Shown here piece by piece: positions 39,633 through 53,100 of a stretch of DNA of 64,000 nt (within the stretch, counting starts at the first letter, position 1; every line of letters starts with the position of its first letter). Origin of the DNA: Leucaena leucocephala (lineage: Eukaryota; Streptophyta; Magnoliopsida; Fabales; Fabaceae); NCBI GenBank assembly GCA_037074615.1, contig CM073535.1:6363001-6427000 (forward strand), written 5' to 3'. A program made the position numbers and the translations under genes. The notes beneath the pieces are model-generated. The model did not search any database and was not told the origin of the DNA. It was given only the letters and a program-made list of their open reading frames with translations.

Positions 39633-39809
39633 ACAGGCATATAGTTTACACTTATCATATTATTGCCATACCTCTTTCTCATCAAAACAAAGTGAGCCAT
39701 AATAGTAAAACCCATGTTATTTATAGTAATAAACTATCAAGTACAAGTCATCAAAACCTATATGGGCCATAGGGTTTCTCATTACTAGAAACATGGCTTA
39801 CCAAGTCAA

Positions 39810-40073
39810 ATATTTATATATACAGTCTATAGATTCAAATGATAAAAAAGTGTGACATGTAATTTGATTATTAGAGAATATATTTTGTTATAGTTATAGT
39901 AACAGTACTTGAGAAGGTATCCTAGCTACTTAATATATAAGTTTATATTTAAGAATAATTAACAGTCCGTCCTGCCTGAATTAGTACCGTATAAGAAAAA
40001 ATGAGATTTTATCGTACCCTTAGATCGTGAGTGAGTCTAACTTCTTTTTAAAAAAATTTATAAAAACAAAAAA
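39810..40073 (+). mobile_element. SINE-B copy
   Basis: 264 bp, flanked by AAGTCAA at 39803-39809 and 40074-40080. It carries the TTAGTACCGTATAAG and CCCTTAGATCGTGAGTGAG blocks and an A-rich tail. Its length agrees with the two best copies (262 and 263 bp), although the duplication is only 7 bp. Confidence 0.65.
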
Positions 40074-40235
40074 AAGTCAACTTTTCATAGAGCACATTGG
40101 ATGCTTAAGGAATCTTGGAACTCAAATATTTAAACATGTTACTATCATTATTTCTACCATTGAGTAATTATTACCTTCGCTTCCCAAATATGACCTTTTT
40201 CCATTCATATGCATGAAATAATAGATTCCTATTGA

Positions 40236-40424
40236 ACTAACGGAGGTTAGTTTGAGTGATAAGGGGCTCGATATTATTTAAATGATGTCTCGAGTTTGAG
40301 TTTTAGCGTATGCAGAAAATTCTTGTTGGAAAACTCACCCACTATAGCCAGATGCGTGACGTGAGTCGAATCTTAATATAGTCAGGGCAAATTCTAGTGA
40401 ACCGAAGGACAACAAAAGAAAATA
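40236..40424 (+). mobile_element. SINE-A copy 3
   Basis: 189 bp, flanked by CTATTGA at 40229-40235 and 40425-40431. The sequence follows the copy at 6842-7031 throughout, with about half of the CpG sites changed to TpG or CpA. The A tail is interrupted. Confidence 0.72.
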
Positions 40425-41103
40425 CTATTGATAGCCACATACACACACACACATATATATGTGATGTATAAATTTCTCCTCAAGACCAATAAGTTAGGAT
40501 TTAATTATAATGGAGGTTAAAATTAAATAGGGAAATATATCATATAAAGTTTGTATAAATTTTAAGAGACAAAAATTTAAAATCTTAAGGTCACTATTTA
40601 AGCCACTCTTGCCCTTACAAAAGAAAGAGATATGGATGAGTGATTCACATGGACATCTACTAAATATATAGAATAAGTATATTATTTAGACTATTTTAAT
40701 AATATTTAAATAGCCTAATCAAAAGTAGTCGAGTAATTAAGGTAAAAAGGCTCCATTTTTCTTAAATAAGATTTCAAGGAAAAACCTATAAAGAGTTGAC
40801 AATGCTCAAACTCGAAGCATCAGTAAATGGTTCAAATCTTATAACTTTTTTTAAATTTGATTTTTTTTTTTTAACTACTGAGAACTTGAACCATTTTCAG
40901 AGGAGATGAGATGGATACCCTCGGTCAAACGGATCTGCGTCCGGGCAATGGGGCATGATGACTCTTTGGGCCTCGTAATGATGAATATTTTCCTCAACAA
41001 CGTTGGCCCAATCCTTGACCCACTAATAGATTCCAACAAAACTAGACTAACGTAGGCCATAAGATCTCACGCTGCTGCTATAAAGTCGAATCAGTGATGG
41101 TTT

Positions 41104-41365
41104 TACCTATTGTCTATAGGTTTAACTGAAGAATGGGTGAAACATATAATTATTTTGAATATATTTAATCTTTGAGGAGTACTATTTTATTATAGTTACA
41201 GTTATAGTATTTGGGGAATCATCATAACTCCTGGATATCTAGATTTATATATGAGGGTAATAGATGGCTAATCTTACCTAATATTGGTATAGCCTAAAAA
41301 GAAAAAATACTTTAACTTACTTTTAAATTATAAGTGAGCTCAATTCTTTTATAAAAAAATAAGAG
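41104..41365 (+). mobile_element. SINE-B copy
   Basis: 262 bp, flanked by TCAGTGATGGTTT at 41091-41103 and TCAGTGATGATTT at 41366-41378, a 13-bp target duplication with one mismatch. It is AT-shifted relative to the copy 120 bp downstream. Confidence 0.78.
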
Positions 41366-41483
41366 TCAGTGATGATTTCATATCAACATGTTGTAAAATA
41401 AGCCCAATTCGTCCCTACATTGACAATATTCTGGCGAACTTTTTAGTGTGTACACTTTAGGGAGCTCCGATATTTATTTTTTC

Positions 41484-41746
41484 TATTTGGAGTCAACTGG
41501 TAAATGGGTAAAATATATTACTATTTGAAGTATGTCTGAACTCTGGGTAGTACCATTTTATTTTGGTTCCAGTCGCGGTGCTTAGGGAGGCATCCTAACT
41601 CTTGGGTGTTTAGGTTTACGTCTGAGGGTAATAGACGGCTCGCCCTGCCCGACATTAGTATCGCCTAAGAGGAAGGGAGATTTCGCCCTACCCTTGGATC
41701 GTGGGTGAGGCTAAACCCCTTCCAAAAATTTTTGTACCAAAAAAAA
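41484..41746 (+). mobile_element. SINE-B reference copy, best preserved
   Basis: 263 bp, flanked by a 14-bp direct repeat (ATATTTATTTTTTC at 41470-41483, ATATTTATTTTTTT at 41747-41760). An A-box-like TGGTAAATGGG lies at about 41499-41509 and a B-box-like GGTTCCAGTC at about 41561-41570. The 3' end is TTTTTGTACCAAAAAAA. CpG sites such as CAGTCGCGGTGC and AGACGGCTCGCC are retained. Length, flanking repeats and tail all fit a LINE-mobilised SINE. The wide box spacing is unusual for a tRNA-derived head. Confidence 0.8.
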
Positions 41747-42192
41747 ATATTTATTTTTTTCCAAAAACAACTTATTAATTGGGGGCAAATAGGGAAAATT
41801 ATTGAAAATTTTCCTATTATAAGATTTATTGTTTAAAGGCAACCTACCTATCTGCGCAATAAGTGCAACTCTTTTAGTTACATGCAATTTATCTTCAATT
41901 ATATAAAAAAATAAAATATATTTACACTCACTTACAAATTAGGACCTATAGGTGTTTTTTTTATAACGAAAGAATTTTTAGAAATTTTTTCTATAGATGT
42001 TAAAATTTGAGGAGCCCGTTTGAATTTGACACACGTCAGACAAATGTCAGGGTATGGAGACTTCAATAGTGTATGAATGACCATTGATGATTACAACTAA
42101 ACCTCCCACCAAAATGAATGGATCTAAATCTTCCACGCAGATTATAACATTTTTCCAATAATATCGTAGAACAATATATTCCTACAGGTAGT

Positions 42193-42220
42193 GGGGGGAG
42201 GGAGGGAGGGAGGGAGGGAA
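42193..42220 (+). repeat. (GGGA)n microsatellite
   Basis: About six GGGA units in otherwise AT-rich DNA. Purine tracts of this kind can form G-quadruplex-like structures, but nothing here shows a function. Confidence 0.8.
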
Positions 42221-43571
42221 GTCAATTATCTTCAATTTAACATTACTATCATAAATGCGATGATCTAACAAATCCGCATGATGTGAAAGCATGTTTGTTT
42301 GAAATAGTCTAATAATTTCCGAAGAAGGAAAAGAAAGAAATGGTCTGACAAAGTCATAAACCTCCTCACAAAATTAAATTAATTAGGTGATTCTTATGTG
42401 TCCACCCCAAAACCTCTGACAAAGTCCGATTCTGTGTGCTTAAATTACGGAACTGAGATAGGATTCTCTTGTTTTGTTAGAGAAATATAATTGTTATTTT
42501 TTTTAAAAAAAAGTTGAATATACTAAGTTTATTTGAATGGTTCAAACATATTATTCAAAGTAATCTTTCTTATTCTGCTACTAAAGGAATTAATTTATCT
42601 TGTTCAAAAACAGTTTTGACTGATTAAATAATTGAGCCATTTTTTTCGCTTAAAATAAATGAGAGAATTTGAATCCAAAAATCATTTACCATCGTCTTAG
42701 AATCATATATACTAAAGTAAAAAAAAAATTAATTATTTTTATTTGTGCACATGTATCTTCTTATTATTAAAACATTATTAAAAATTAAATATGTGCTTCA
42801 CACAATTTTTTTACTGTAATAAGAAAACTCATTACTTATAAATCATTACTTTAACAAAATATATCATATAAATTGGATTTATTAGTAATTAAATTTATTT
42901 AATCGACCTATTTTGTTTATCCTCCTATTTTAATTCTACTTAAAATCACCTAACCCAAAATCTCAAATATCCTAAATATTTACTTATACCCACTTTTTCC
43001 CACACTTTTTGACCCAAAATGGTCAAATGTCATAATCACTTAACTCGGGGATAGAATATAATCTCCTTTTATACACATTCTCACATGTTGGCTAAAAGAA
43101 AAAAAATTCACACTATTATTTTTCTAGCTCTCTTCTGAAAGATGATTTAACTTTTTATAATGAAAAATACAAATACTTTTTTATTTCAGAAGTAAAAATA
43201 CAAATACACATCCTCCTATATAATACTTTTATATATATATATATATACATATATATATCAGAAGTAAAAAGAAAAAGGTCCAAATTACAAATAGATCCAA
43301 CAATATATTTCTCATAGCGTTTAGGCGGTATCCCCAATTTTTAATCTATAGCTAAAAATTAATTATTTTAAAATATAAAAGTTATGAAAATAAATTTTAT
43401 CTCTCTTAACCAAATTTTTTCATGCACATAGCCTTATTCAAATATAGGATATCGCATTTATAAGATTTAATTATTTATCAATTATATTAATTTTTATTGA
43501 TAATAAATCTCAAAATATCAATTCAATGACATTTGGACCTAAAATTTGAGACAGTTTTTGACTCATTTTAA
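42221..43571. other. AT-rich gene-free DNA
   Basis: No coding region, RNA gene or named repeat seen. A short TA tract lies at 43230-43258. Confidence 0.45.
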
Positions 43572-43586
43572 TTATCTGGACTTGGC

Positions 43587-43821
43587 ACTGCCACCCATTT
43601 TCTATTGTCAGTAAATTTTAAAAGATATTATTTTATTATGATTATAGTTATATTATTTAAAAAGATATTTTAATTTTTAAGTATTTAAGATTATACTTGA
43701 TGATAATAGATATTTTACCTGCCTGATATTAGTACTATCTAGGAGAAAAAGAGATTTTATTTTACTCTTAGATTATAGATAAATCTAACTATTTTTTAAA
43801 ATTCTTAAATGACAAAAAAAG
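43587..43821 (+). mobile_element. SINE-B copy with a perfect 15-bp duplication
   Basis: 235 bp, flanked by TTATCTGGACTTGGC at 43572-43586 and 43822-43836 with no mismatch. The element itself is highly AT-decayed, although the flanks are still identical. Confidence 0.8.
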
Positions 43822-43836
43822 TTATCTGGACTTGGC

Positions 43837-45602
43837 TTCTGATTCTGATCTATACAGAGGAGTGGTATGTTGTTGTTTTTGTATTAACTTTGAAGCTATG
43901 TTCTTGTCTTGCTATTTTTTTTTAAAAAAAATTAATAATAGTTTCATTAATTTCCCTAAGATGACGGAGTCCCTTGTTGATTTTATATATTTCTCTTGCT
44001 TCTTATGAATTTCCCTAAGATTCAATGGTCAAAAACATATTTCTGATTATATTATTCAAAGCAAGATGTTAACACATGAGGATTGTTTTGACTTTTGGGA
44101 ACATTTTAACATTTAAAATATGCATACAAAATTTAAATTAAATTATTCATAACAAAATATTATATTAGGCCGTCTTCAGACGAAATTATTATTAATTTAT
44201 TATATTATATTGTGTAGACTAGAAAAGCCAGCTGCACACAATTGCAATTCCTCTTTTGGTTCCAAATTCCCATGATCTTGCATAATAAAATTTATTAATT
44301 GATCCATAAAGATTTCCATGAGTCTAAATTTTATAATATATATATCCCGATATACTAAAAAGTTTACTAAAAATATATCTAAAAAAAATTGATTTATCTT
44401 CTCTCATTTTTTTAAATAAAAAAATAAAATTTAAATAATTAAGAATATCCAAATGAAATGTGCATTCCGTACATGGTTTATTTTTAATAATGAAACATAC
44501 AAATCCTATATATTTCTTTTATCTACATAAATAAAAATAAATAAATATGTTATTCTAATCTAGTTTACGCTCACAGATGCAAAAAACAAAAGGGTTTTGA
44601 TAACTTATTTGAGATTGAAAATTTATTTGGAGACCAAATTATTTTATCAACAAACAATAAATATAAAGTAAGTCAAGAAAATTTTGAGACAATAATATTT
44701 GATCAACGAACACGAAATATTAGAGTAGTCAATCTAACTACAAAGTATCAGTTTCTTAAACATACTTTTTTTAAAAAAAAAATTAATAAAACATATTTAT
44801 TATAAATTAATTTAATATTTTAATCTATCTAAATTTATTAAATAATTTTTATATTGAAGAGCAGAATTATTTTTTAATGAATACCCATATTAATATATCT
44901 ATAAAATTTAGATTTATATGAATGAACCATCGATGGTTTTTTGAAATGATTAGCCATTTATTCCTTTCAGGTAAGCTTTTGATTTCGGAATTTGTATATG
45001 AAATAATGTCATTCAAGAGTTCTATGCTTACATGGTTTGGCTTTAATTCGTCTAAATTCATTGGGATTTAATATGACTTTTAAAAACAGATTAATAGTAT
45101 AAAATTACAGAAAATAATCTTATTTATAAATTATGAATTATGTAAATCATGTTAATTTCTAGACAAATTAATGACAGACTAAAATCTAGTTCTATCCAAT
45201 TATGAAGAGGCCACATTTTTGTATACCTCTGATTGATTTTTTTTTTTTTACACGGGACCATGCTACAAAGGCACTTATTCGATGAACAGATATGATTGTC
45301 ACATGACAATCCCCGCAATGGAATTCTGTGTTTTATGTGTAAGGTGGAATATCCTCCACATATCTCTTGATTTTTGGCTTGCTACTTGTCGATTTAAGGT
45401 CTTGAACCATTTTCCTTTTCTTTTTTAAAAAATAATAATTGTATACTTTCACTCTCCGTATTTAAACATGGGATTTCAAATTCGAATCCGCATAAATATA
45501 TAAAATTTCTTTAGGAGAATTATATTTAATTTAACTCGATAATATTTAAAATCAACTTAATTAAAGCAAAAGTGAATACAAAAGAAATATAAATCATATT
45601 TA
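43837..45602. other. AT-rich gene-free DNA
   Basis: No gene found. A B-box-like TTCGAATCCGC at about 45481 lies in a repeat-like stretch that also resembles about 37850-37930. I could not define it as an element. Confidence 0.4.
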
Positions 45603-46059
45603 ATGTGTGTTTGGGAAGAGTCTAAATCTAGAACATAAGTTTTGAGAAATTTTAAAATAAACATTATTTAAAATTAAAGTTTCAGATAAACTGATCAGAA
45701 TAATTTATAGAATAGTAAAAGAACTCATGAACTAACCAATTACTATATTATCCATATTTTTTATTATACCCTCTCTCATTTCTCTTACTTTTTCTTACGT
45801 CCTCTCTCATTTCTTTTCTTACATTCTCTTTTCTTTCATATTTTATCTCTCCTCATTTAATACTCATACTCTTTTTCAAAATTTATCAATAATAAAAATA
45901 TTTCTAAAAATAACTATTCAAACACTTATTTATTTAAAATTACTTTTTTTATAAACTCTTTTTAAAAAATTATTTTCTTAAAAGCTACTTAAATTTTTTT
46001 TCATAAACTCGTTTCTAAAATCTTATCTCAACGGGTTTTAGACAACTAAATACCTCCAT
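45603..46059 (-). mobile_element. Family H MITE, reverse orientation
   Basis: The left end GTGTGTTTGGGAAG and the inverted right end GGAGGTATTTAG are worn forms of GGGCCTGTTTGG. The interior has AACTAACCAATTACTATATT, a CTCTC-rich block, CTCATTTAATACTCATAC and ATTTATCAATAATAAAAATA in the family order. Confidence 0.65.
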
Positions 46060-46954
46060 AGATTATATAAAATTTGAAGTTAAGGCAGAAAAGGGAATTG
46101 TATCACTTATTATGATGTAAGAACAAGTATTTTTTTTTATAAATTTTATATTTTACTTTGTTATTGATTGACATGTGTATTTATTTCCAAATTTATTTTA
46201 TATCATAAAATGTGTAAGTGTGTGTTATATTTTAATAATAATGATCTTGTATTTATATATATAATTAGCTAGATTAGATAATATAATTATACAATTATCA
46301 TATTAATTCTGAATTTTTATATTCCCTTTTTTATAACATAAAGCAACAACTCAAGGAATTACTTAAAAAACTACTAAGCCACCAAAGTAGGATCTCTCAA
46401 GACTAAGTCTGTCTCTTAATTAAGGCTTACCTCTTGAAGTAGCATGTAGTTGTCGTTGTTCAACTAAGATTCCCTGCAAATCTAAAGCCGTTCTCGAAGT
46501 AATTTTGAATTTCTATATTTCTATTAAATAATAATATGACAAAATATTTAAGCAACATTTTTTTGGACAAAATATTTAAACAATGTTATGCACCCGTTTT
46601 TAACAAGTAATACAAGTTTCCATTTATTTTGATATTTTATATAACTTTTTTGAAAATAAAAGGCAAAGTACAAATGCATCCACTAAATTATATACAAGTT
46701 ATAAAATTTTCCCTTTATATTTGGAAATTTTGTATAAATTTTAGTAAAATTTAAAAATAATTTTGTGAAATTTATTCTTTATTTTAAATGTCTTTATATA
46801 AAGTATAATTTTTTATTTTAACTTATACAAATAGAAAAAATATCTGTATAATCTGGTTTGAAAAGGAAATAAAAGTAAAAAAGTCGAAGGAAAAATGAAA
46901 AAAGACATAGTATATATTGGTAATGTAGTCTCTTTTGTTTTCTTGTTAATTATC

Positions 46955-47543
46955 GGGTGAGTGTTTGGATTCAGCGTTTGAGAATGAATTTTAGGTAAAA
47001 TCTCAGTTTAAATTTTTTTTACATAAATATCAATTTTTATCCAGAATTAATTTTAGGTCAAAACCTCAATTTCAAAAAATTTGAACCAAATAGTCATTTT
47101 TGTCCAGAATTAATTTTGGGTAAAATCTCAGTTTGAAATCATGGTTTTGAATAAGCTACTGAAAATGGATTTTAGAACTGTAAAAGAGTTTATAGATTAT
47201 CTAATTACTATTTTATTCCTACTTTTTTCTTATATTCTCTCTCCCATCTCTTATCTCTCTTCTTCACACTATTTTCTCTTTCCTCTCTCTTCTCTACACT
47301 CTCTCCTCTCTCCTATTTCTTCTCCCTCCTCTCTGCTATTTATTCTCTACCCTCTTTACTACTTTAATCAAATCATACTATTTTTAATAATTTATTAATA
47401 TAAAAAGTGATTCTACTATTAATCATCTAAATATCTCTATTTTCAAAATCTATTATTCCTAAAATCTATTCTTTAAAATCTATTATTTCCAAAATCTATT
47501 CTCTTCAAAACCAATTTTTTAAAAGCTAATCCAAATACACCCT
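46955..47543 (-). mobile_element. Family H MITE, reverse orientation, with a repeated end
   Basis: Ends GGGTGAGTGTTTGG and, inverted, GGGTGTATTTGG. It has the family CTCTCTCC block at about 47235-47340. Near the left end the word TTAATTTT(A/G)GGTAAAATCTCA or a variant occurs three times (about 46990, 47050, 47110), a local triplication not seen in other copies. Confidence 0.6.
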
Positions 47544-49611
47544 ACCTTCCCCCTCTCTTTCATCGTTGGTGTGGTGGCGGACTGGTAAGTCAATATCTAA
47601 TAGGTTGTTGCCACGTGCACACACATGTGGTTATAAATGTGCACAAATCTTTAATTTTATTCTATCAACGTAATTAATTTATATAATTTTATTCTATTAA
47701 TCCCTAAAATTAATTGTGTTAACATAATAAAATAAAAAATTTAATGAAAAAAATATATAAATACTAAATTAAAAAAATTTAAAAACTCTTGCCCTCAACT
47801 TTTTGTGAGTGTGAAAAGAGTTACGCCTCAAGCTATTTGACTCTTAAAAGTCATAATTTAGGTTTTATTCAATATGATCGACTTTCAAGTGGTAGCCATG
47901 AAGGCGACTTGAGAGACGAGAGAACACTAAATAGCAACCATAAGACAAGACATTTAAGTGAAATATTTGTTTGTTCGCTCTCTGATTTTATATTGTTGTC
48001 TTGTCTTAAGTAACATTTTATATTTTCATTTTAAGATATTACTATTTTCATCTTTTTAAAGTGAGAGTTAGTTAATTTTTTAGTTAAATTAAATAAGTTA
48101 AATAAATTATTTAATTATAATAAAATTTAATAATAAAAATTTATATTATGTACTTATTAATTAGTTAATTAATTTTTATATTAATTATAATTTATTTATT
48201 TATTTAATTTTATTAATAAAGATTAATAAGCGTTTATATTAAGAAATGAATAAACATTATTGCCATAGTTTATTCAAATGGTGTGAACTCTTGATTTTAT
48301 TTCTTCTAAAAATATATCGATCCCATTTTTCTTAACCTAAACAACTTTGGTTTTTTTTTGGCATCACTAGTGTAAGTTTTCTCTGTGATATGTTAAAAAA
48401 AAAGATAATAAAAGACTATATGAATTTAAAAATAATAAAATATGTATATAGATATCTAAAAAGAAAAATTGAACAAGAGGTCTAACATATTTTTTACAAA
48501 TTTAGATAAAACTACTAAATTATCTCTAAAGTTATAAATATTTTAGGAATAATTTTGAAAATTATTACTGAAATTATATATCTCATTTCAAGAGTTATAA
48601 ACCTAAAAATAATTGCAAGTACATTGTTAGAGTTGTAAATATTTTAGAAAATATTGTCAAAATTATTACTGAAGTTACAAATCCTATTACAAAAATTGTA
48701 AACCCTAAAAATAATTAGTTATAATTTTAAAATTATAAATATCTTAGCTAAAATTATAAAAATTATTACTAAAATTATAAATCCTGTTACAGATATTGTA
48801 GATAACTAAAGGGCAATTTAAATTTTTGCCCAATCTATACTTTTTTAAATTTAAATGCCCTTTTTATCATTTTAAATTTTAACAAAAATTATTGTCTTTT
48901 TCTCATTCGTTTATGTCTTATTATACAAAAGAACTGATAAAAAAGTATTAATAATATTAAATATTTCAACAACTTAAATTTTGTTTGGAGATAACAAAAA
49001 TTGTCACTCATGTAAAATTAGAATCACAAATTTGAGACGACATTCTCACAACATTCAAAATATCAAGTTATATTTGGGAATAATGAATAATAATTTAAAA
49101 ATAGCTTAAAAAATTTATTATCTTTAATAAAAAATAAAAAAATTAAATTTATTAATTTATTTCAAGGATTGTAATTGTCATTTTCAACTATATGTATTGA
49201 GTTAGATATCATTTTTAGCCATTTCATAAAGAAACATTTATTTTGCCCTCAAAGTGAAAAAAAGAAACATTTCTTTTAAGGCATATGAGCATTATGGCAC
49301 ACGTAGTTGAATTTTCCACAACAACCTTTGACGTCAACAATAATGTTATTATTTGCTTTTAATTAACAATTAGTGATCTTCTTGTTGCACCAATAACCCC
49401 ACAAGCTCTAATCTTTTGAACTCTTCTCATTAGATCAAAAGCCAACATTCTAAAGAAAGTTCACTTTTGACCGTTGAGTCTAAAGTCAACCAGCTAAATA
49501 ATTATCAACAATATTTTTTAAAAGTCTTTTGATATTTTACCCTCATCATTTTCCTCTTAGAATATTCCAATTATCTATAAGTTTGAAAGTGCTTTTGGTC
49601 AATGAAACATA
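47544..49611. other. Gene-free DNA including a tandem repeat
   Basis: Apart from the triplicated unit at 48531-48812, I see only AT-rich DNA. TTGAC-type W-box words cluster at about 49330-49495, but no gene follows them. Confidence 0.4.
48531..48812 (+). repeat. About 100-bp tandem repeat, three diverged units
   Basis: Units begin near 48531, 48632 and 48732 with (G/A)TT(A/G)TAAATAT. Each contains AAAATTATTACT(G/A)A and a TATAAACC(T/C)TAAAAATAATT-like block in the first two. Divergence is high, so the array is old. Confidence 0.6.
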
Positions 49612-50131
49612 GGGCCCGTTTGGATAGGATTTTAAAAACGGGCTTATGAAAAAAAAGGGCTTTTGAACAGCTTATAGAAAAGGGCTTTTGGAGAAGAGAT
49701 TATGAAAAAAAAGTGGTTTTGAATAAATGAGTGTTTGGATAGTTATTTATAAAAGGGGTTTTATTATTGGTAAATTACGAAAAAGGGTATGAGTATTAAA
49801 TGAGGAGAGATAAGAGATAAGAGGAGAGAGGAGAGAGGGTGTAAGAAAGAAAATAGAGAAAAAGTAGGAGAGAAGAGAGAGGGTGTAAGAAAAAGTAGGA
49901 GAGATGGTGTAAGAAAAAGTAGGGGTAATATAGTAATTGGTTAGTTCAAACGTGGTTTACTGTTTCAAAAGCTACTCTGACCAGCTTATCTGAAACCTTG
50001 GTTTTAAACCATAGTTTAGTCCAAAAGCCCGTTTGGACAAATATGACTGTTTGTTTTAAAATTTCTCCAAACCTAAGTTTTGAGCCAAACCTTGGTTTTA
50101 AACCAAGGTTTGGAGATTTCCAAACAGGCCC
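49612..50131 (+). mobile_element. Family H MITE, intact reference copy (PIF/Harbinger-like)
   Basis: 520 bp with ends GGGCCCGTTTGGA and, inverted, GGGCCTGTTTGGA, flanked by ATA at 49609-49611 and 50132-50134. A 3-bp duplication and a GGGCCTGTTTGG-like terminus fit PIF/Harbinger (Tourist) MITEs. The middle is an AGAGAGGAGAGAGGGTGTAAG-type purine tract. The right 200 bp, inverted, align closely with the first 200 bp of the larger element at 61649. It has no ORF. It is the best preserved of at least seven related copies here. Confidence 0.8.
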
Positions 50132-50134
50132 ATA

Positions 50135-53100
50135 AAGCTCAATGTTTCAAGAGACCAAGACATTTGATTAATAAAACAAAAGCATCTTAAGTTTTTCGTC
50201 ACTGACTAAAATGGGCTATATGAATCACGTTATGCTAATTTGTTCAATAAAAAAAATTCCCTCTTTAAAAAAATGGGTTTTTTGGTTATTTGTTAGGGAG
50301 AATTCCAGAGTTTTTAAATTTTAAATTAGTTTTATTTACTACATTTTGTTACATATTTAATAAACCCTTGATGGGCATATGACAACACACTTGATTTGAT
50401 ATTTTCAAATTATAAATATATTTAATTGGAAATTTCCCTATTTATCATGAAAAGCAAATAAAATTGTTCTAATTTTTATTTATTTATTTATATTACTTCT
50501 TGTTTTACAAAACTAGAGAAAAGACGGGTAACAAACATTATATTTTCATTGCTAATAAAACAAACAATGTTCTCACCTCTCATTCCATTGTTTTAGATAT
50601 CTTTCCCAAAATAATAATTTAAACGTATTTTTTTCATTTTTTCCCCGAAGATTTGTTCTAACAAACTATTTTATAGAATTATTCTAAGAACATGGTAATA
50701 GAAAATGAAATCAAAGAAACCGATAGTCTCATTTGTTAATTTGCAACATATTCAAACATTTCAAGAGTTCCGGACATTTTATCAAGACTTTGGTCTAAGG
50801 TTCCAAGCATAAACATCTGATGAACACACTTTTTATACATTAATGTCTTTGCTTGTATTATAAGTGCACGAAATTTTTTAAAATAATATTTAATTAATAC
50901 TATTTTAAACCTTTAAACTAAGAAAAATAACTATATTATATATATTTTTTTTGTAGAAATATTATTTTAATTTTTATATTAGATTGAGAGACTAAAGATA
51001 TTAAAGATACAACTCCTGATCACATATTGTTGTTGGTATTTTATTTTGATTTAGATAATCAGCCATTTTTTTGGAATAATAATATGTTATTTATTTTAGA
51101 TAATCAGCCACTTTTATTCATGATAAAAAATATATCTTATTTTTATTTGTAGGAAACAAGATTTTATTCTGAAGAAAAAAATTACGGTTAGAAGTTTAAC
51201 TTTAAAATATAACTAAAATATATAATTTTTTTTTAAATTTTAGATTAATTTTAGATTATTTTTTAATCTTTAAAAATTTAAATTAAAGACTAACAGTTTG
51301 ATTTTATGTAAAAAAATATAATTCATAATATTTTCTGTGTAATTTATCTATAGGTCTTTAATTTAAATTTTTAAAAGTTAAGGTTATGTGTATATGATTT
51401 AAAATTGAGGAGGATTTTAATACTAATAAAAATTTTATAACTCGGGATCTTAAATTTCAGATTTTCTTGGTTAAATCAAGATACTCTTAAATGTTAAAAA
51501 GTAATATAAATCTATTTGATTTCGATTTCAAATAATAAAGTATATATAAAATTCTCTTACTTATTCATGGAGCGTTGAAATTTATTCTAACACGATAATT
51601 ACTTGACTAATGTATTTTATTTAATTAAAAAACATTTGTTAAAATTATTATTTGTAGAGATAGATTATTTTTGTATTTTATTTAATTGACTAATGTATTT
51701 TATTTAATTAATTTATTAAATTCATGTGAGATAGATTATTGCAATGAGGTCGATATTTTTATATGATTTTGCTTTTTTTTAAGTTTAAGCACTTTCATTA
51801 CTCTTTGGATTAGCGAATCTAATGCAGGAAGTTTGAGGTGTCAATATATATAATCCCTGAGACACACTGGCATTGGCCAGAAACATTTTACTTAATTAAT
51901 TATTACGCCCATTTATTGGCAAATATACAGTTGCAAATTTTATACGGATTTGTATTAAAAAGTGAATAAATTAATTATTAATATTTAAATATTAAAGTCA
52001 ATAAGATTTTTTATGGGAGCCAATCCTTAATATACATATAAAGCACTTCTACTCACCTTATTAGAACAAGAAAAATATAGTTAAATCGTTAATTTTGTTT
52101 AAAAATAAAATAAAGTTATGATTTTACTAAAAAAACTTAATTAATAGTTTATCAAGTGGGATAATCTATTTTTTTAGAACACTTAACGAATGCATTTTTT
52201 AAAAAATATTACTATATTGTACCAGATCTTGGAAATAGTGTGTGATACCATACCTATAATAGTATAAATTGATATATTTATTTTTGAATCATAATTTATA
52301 ATATTCCTCGTTATTCATGAAAATTCCCCGTTAAATTTCTTATAAAATTTATTTTAATTGCACTGTAATAAAAGATTATAAGTGGAGAAGTAGATCCAAT
52401 GTCGAGTACAATTCAATTCACTAGAAGTACGTTTTATGTTTGAATAGGAAAAAATTAGAAAAGAAAAAGAATATTATAATTATTTTAAATAATAATTTTT
52501 TTCAGAGTATTATTCTTTTAATTTTTTTTCTCTAATCTCTTCTCTTTATTCAAAAATAGCCTAAGTGCCTTATGCAAAATTTTGTAATTAAGATCGCACA
52601 TAAACAGAGTTAACAAGCACCAAATACCTTAATACTTTTGTGAAACTGCATTAACTTTTTTTTTTTTGCAGCATGAAATTGCATTGACATGAAAAAATAT
52701 ACTAAAAAAATTTAAGTTCACATTCACAATTAATAGTGTTAAATTGCCTCTCTCTCTTTCCCCCTCTAGAAGGTAACATGATCATTTAATGCTTCAATTA
52801 AATTTTTTTTTTTGACAAAGACAGTAACCGAAGCATTAATTGCATAATTCAATCACATGCAAAATCGGTTGCCTCTCAAAATTGCAGTTGAAATCACCTT
52901 AATTGCTATTTTTTTTTGGCACAAATAGTTTCTACTGGAACAATATATGGCACCTCCCATGTATTAAGAAATAAATAGTACGAGTAGTATTTATGATTTA
53001 AAAATATTTTTTTATAGATTTTAAATTATAAATATTTTTTGCCAACTTAAATTATAAATATTGAGAAAATATAAATAATTTTTAAATTATAAATATTAAG

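Noticed and set aside
49330..49495. Cluster of TTGAC W-box words suggesting a pathogen-responsive promoter
   Set aside because: No gene follows on either strand within the next kilobase except a MITE, and such short words occur by chance.
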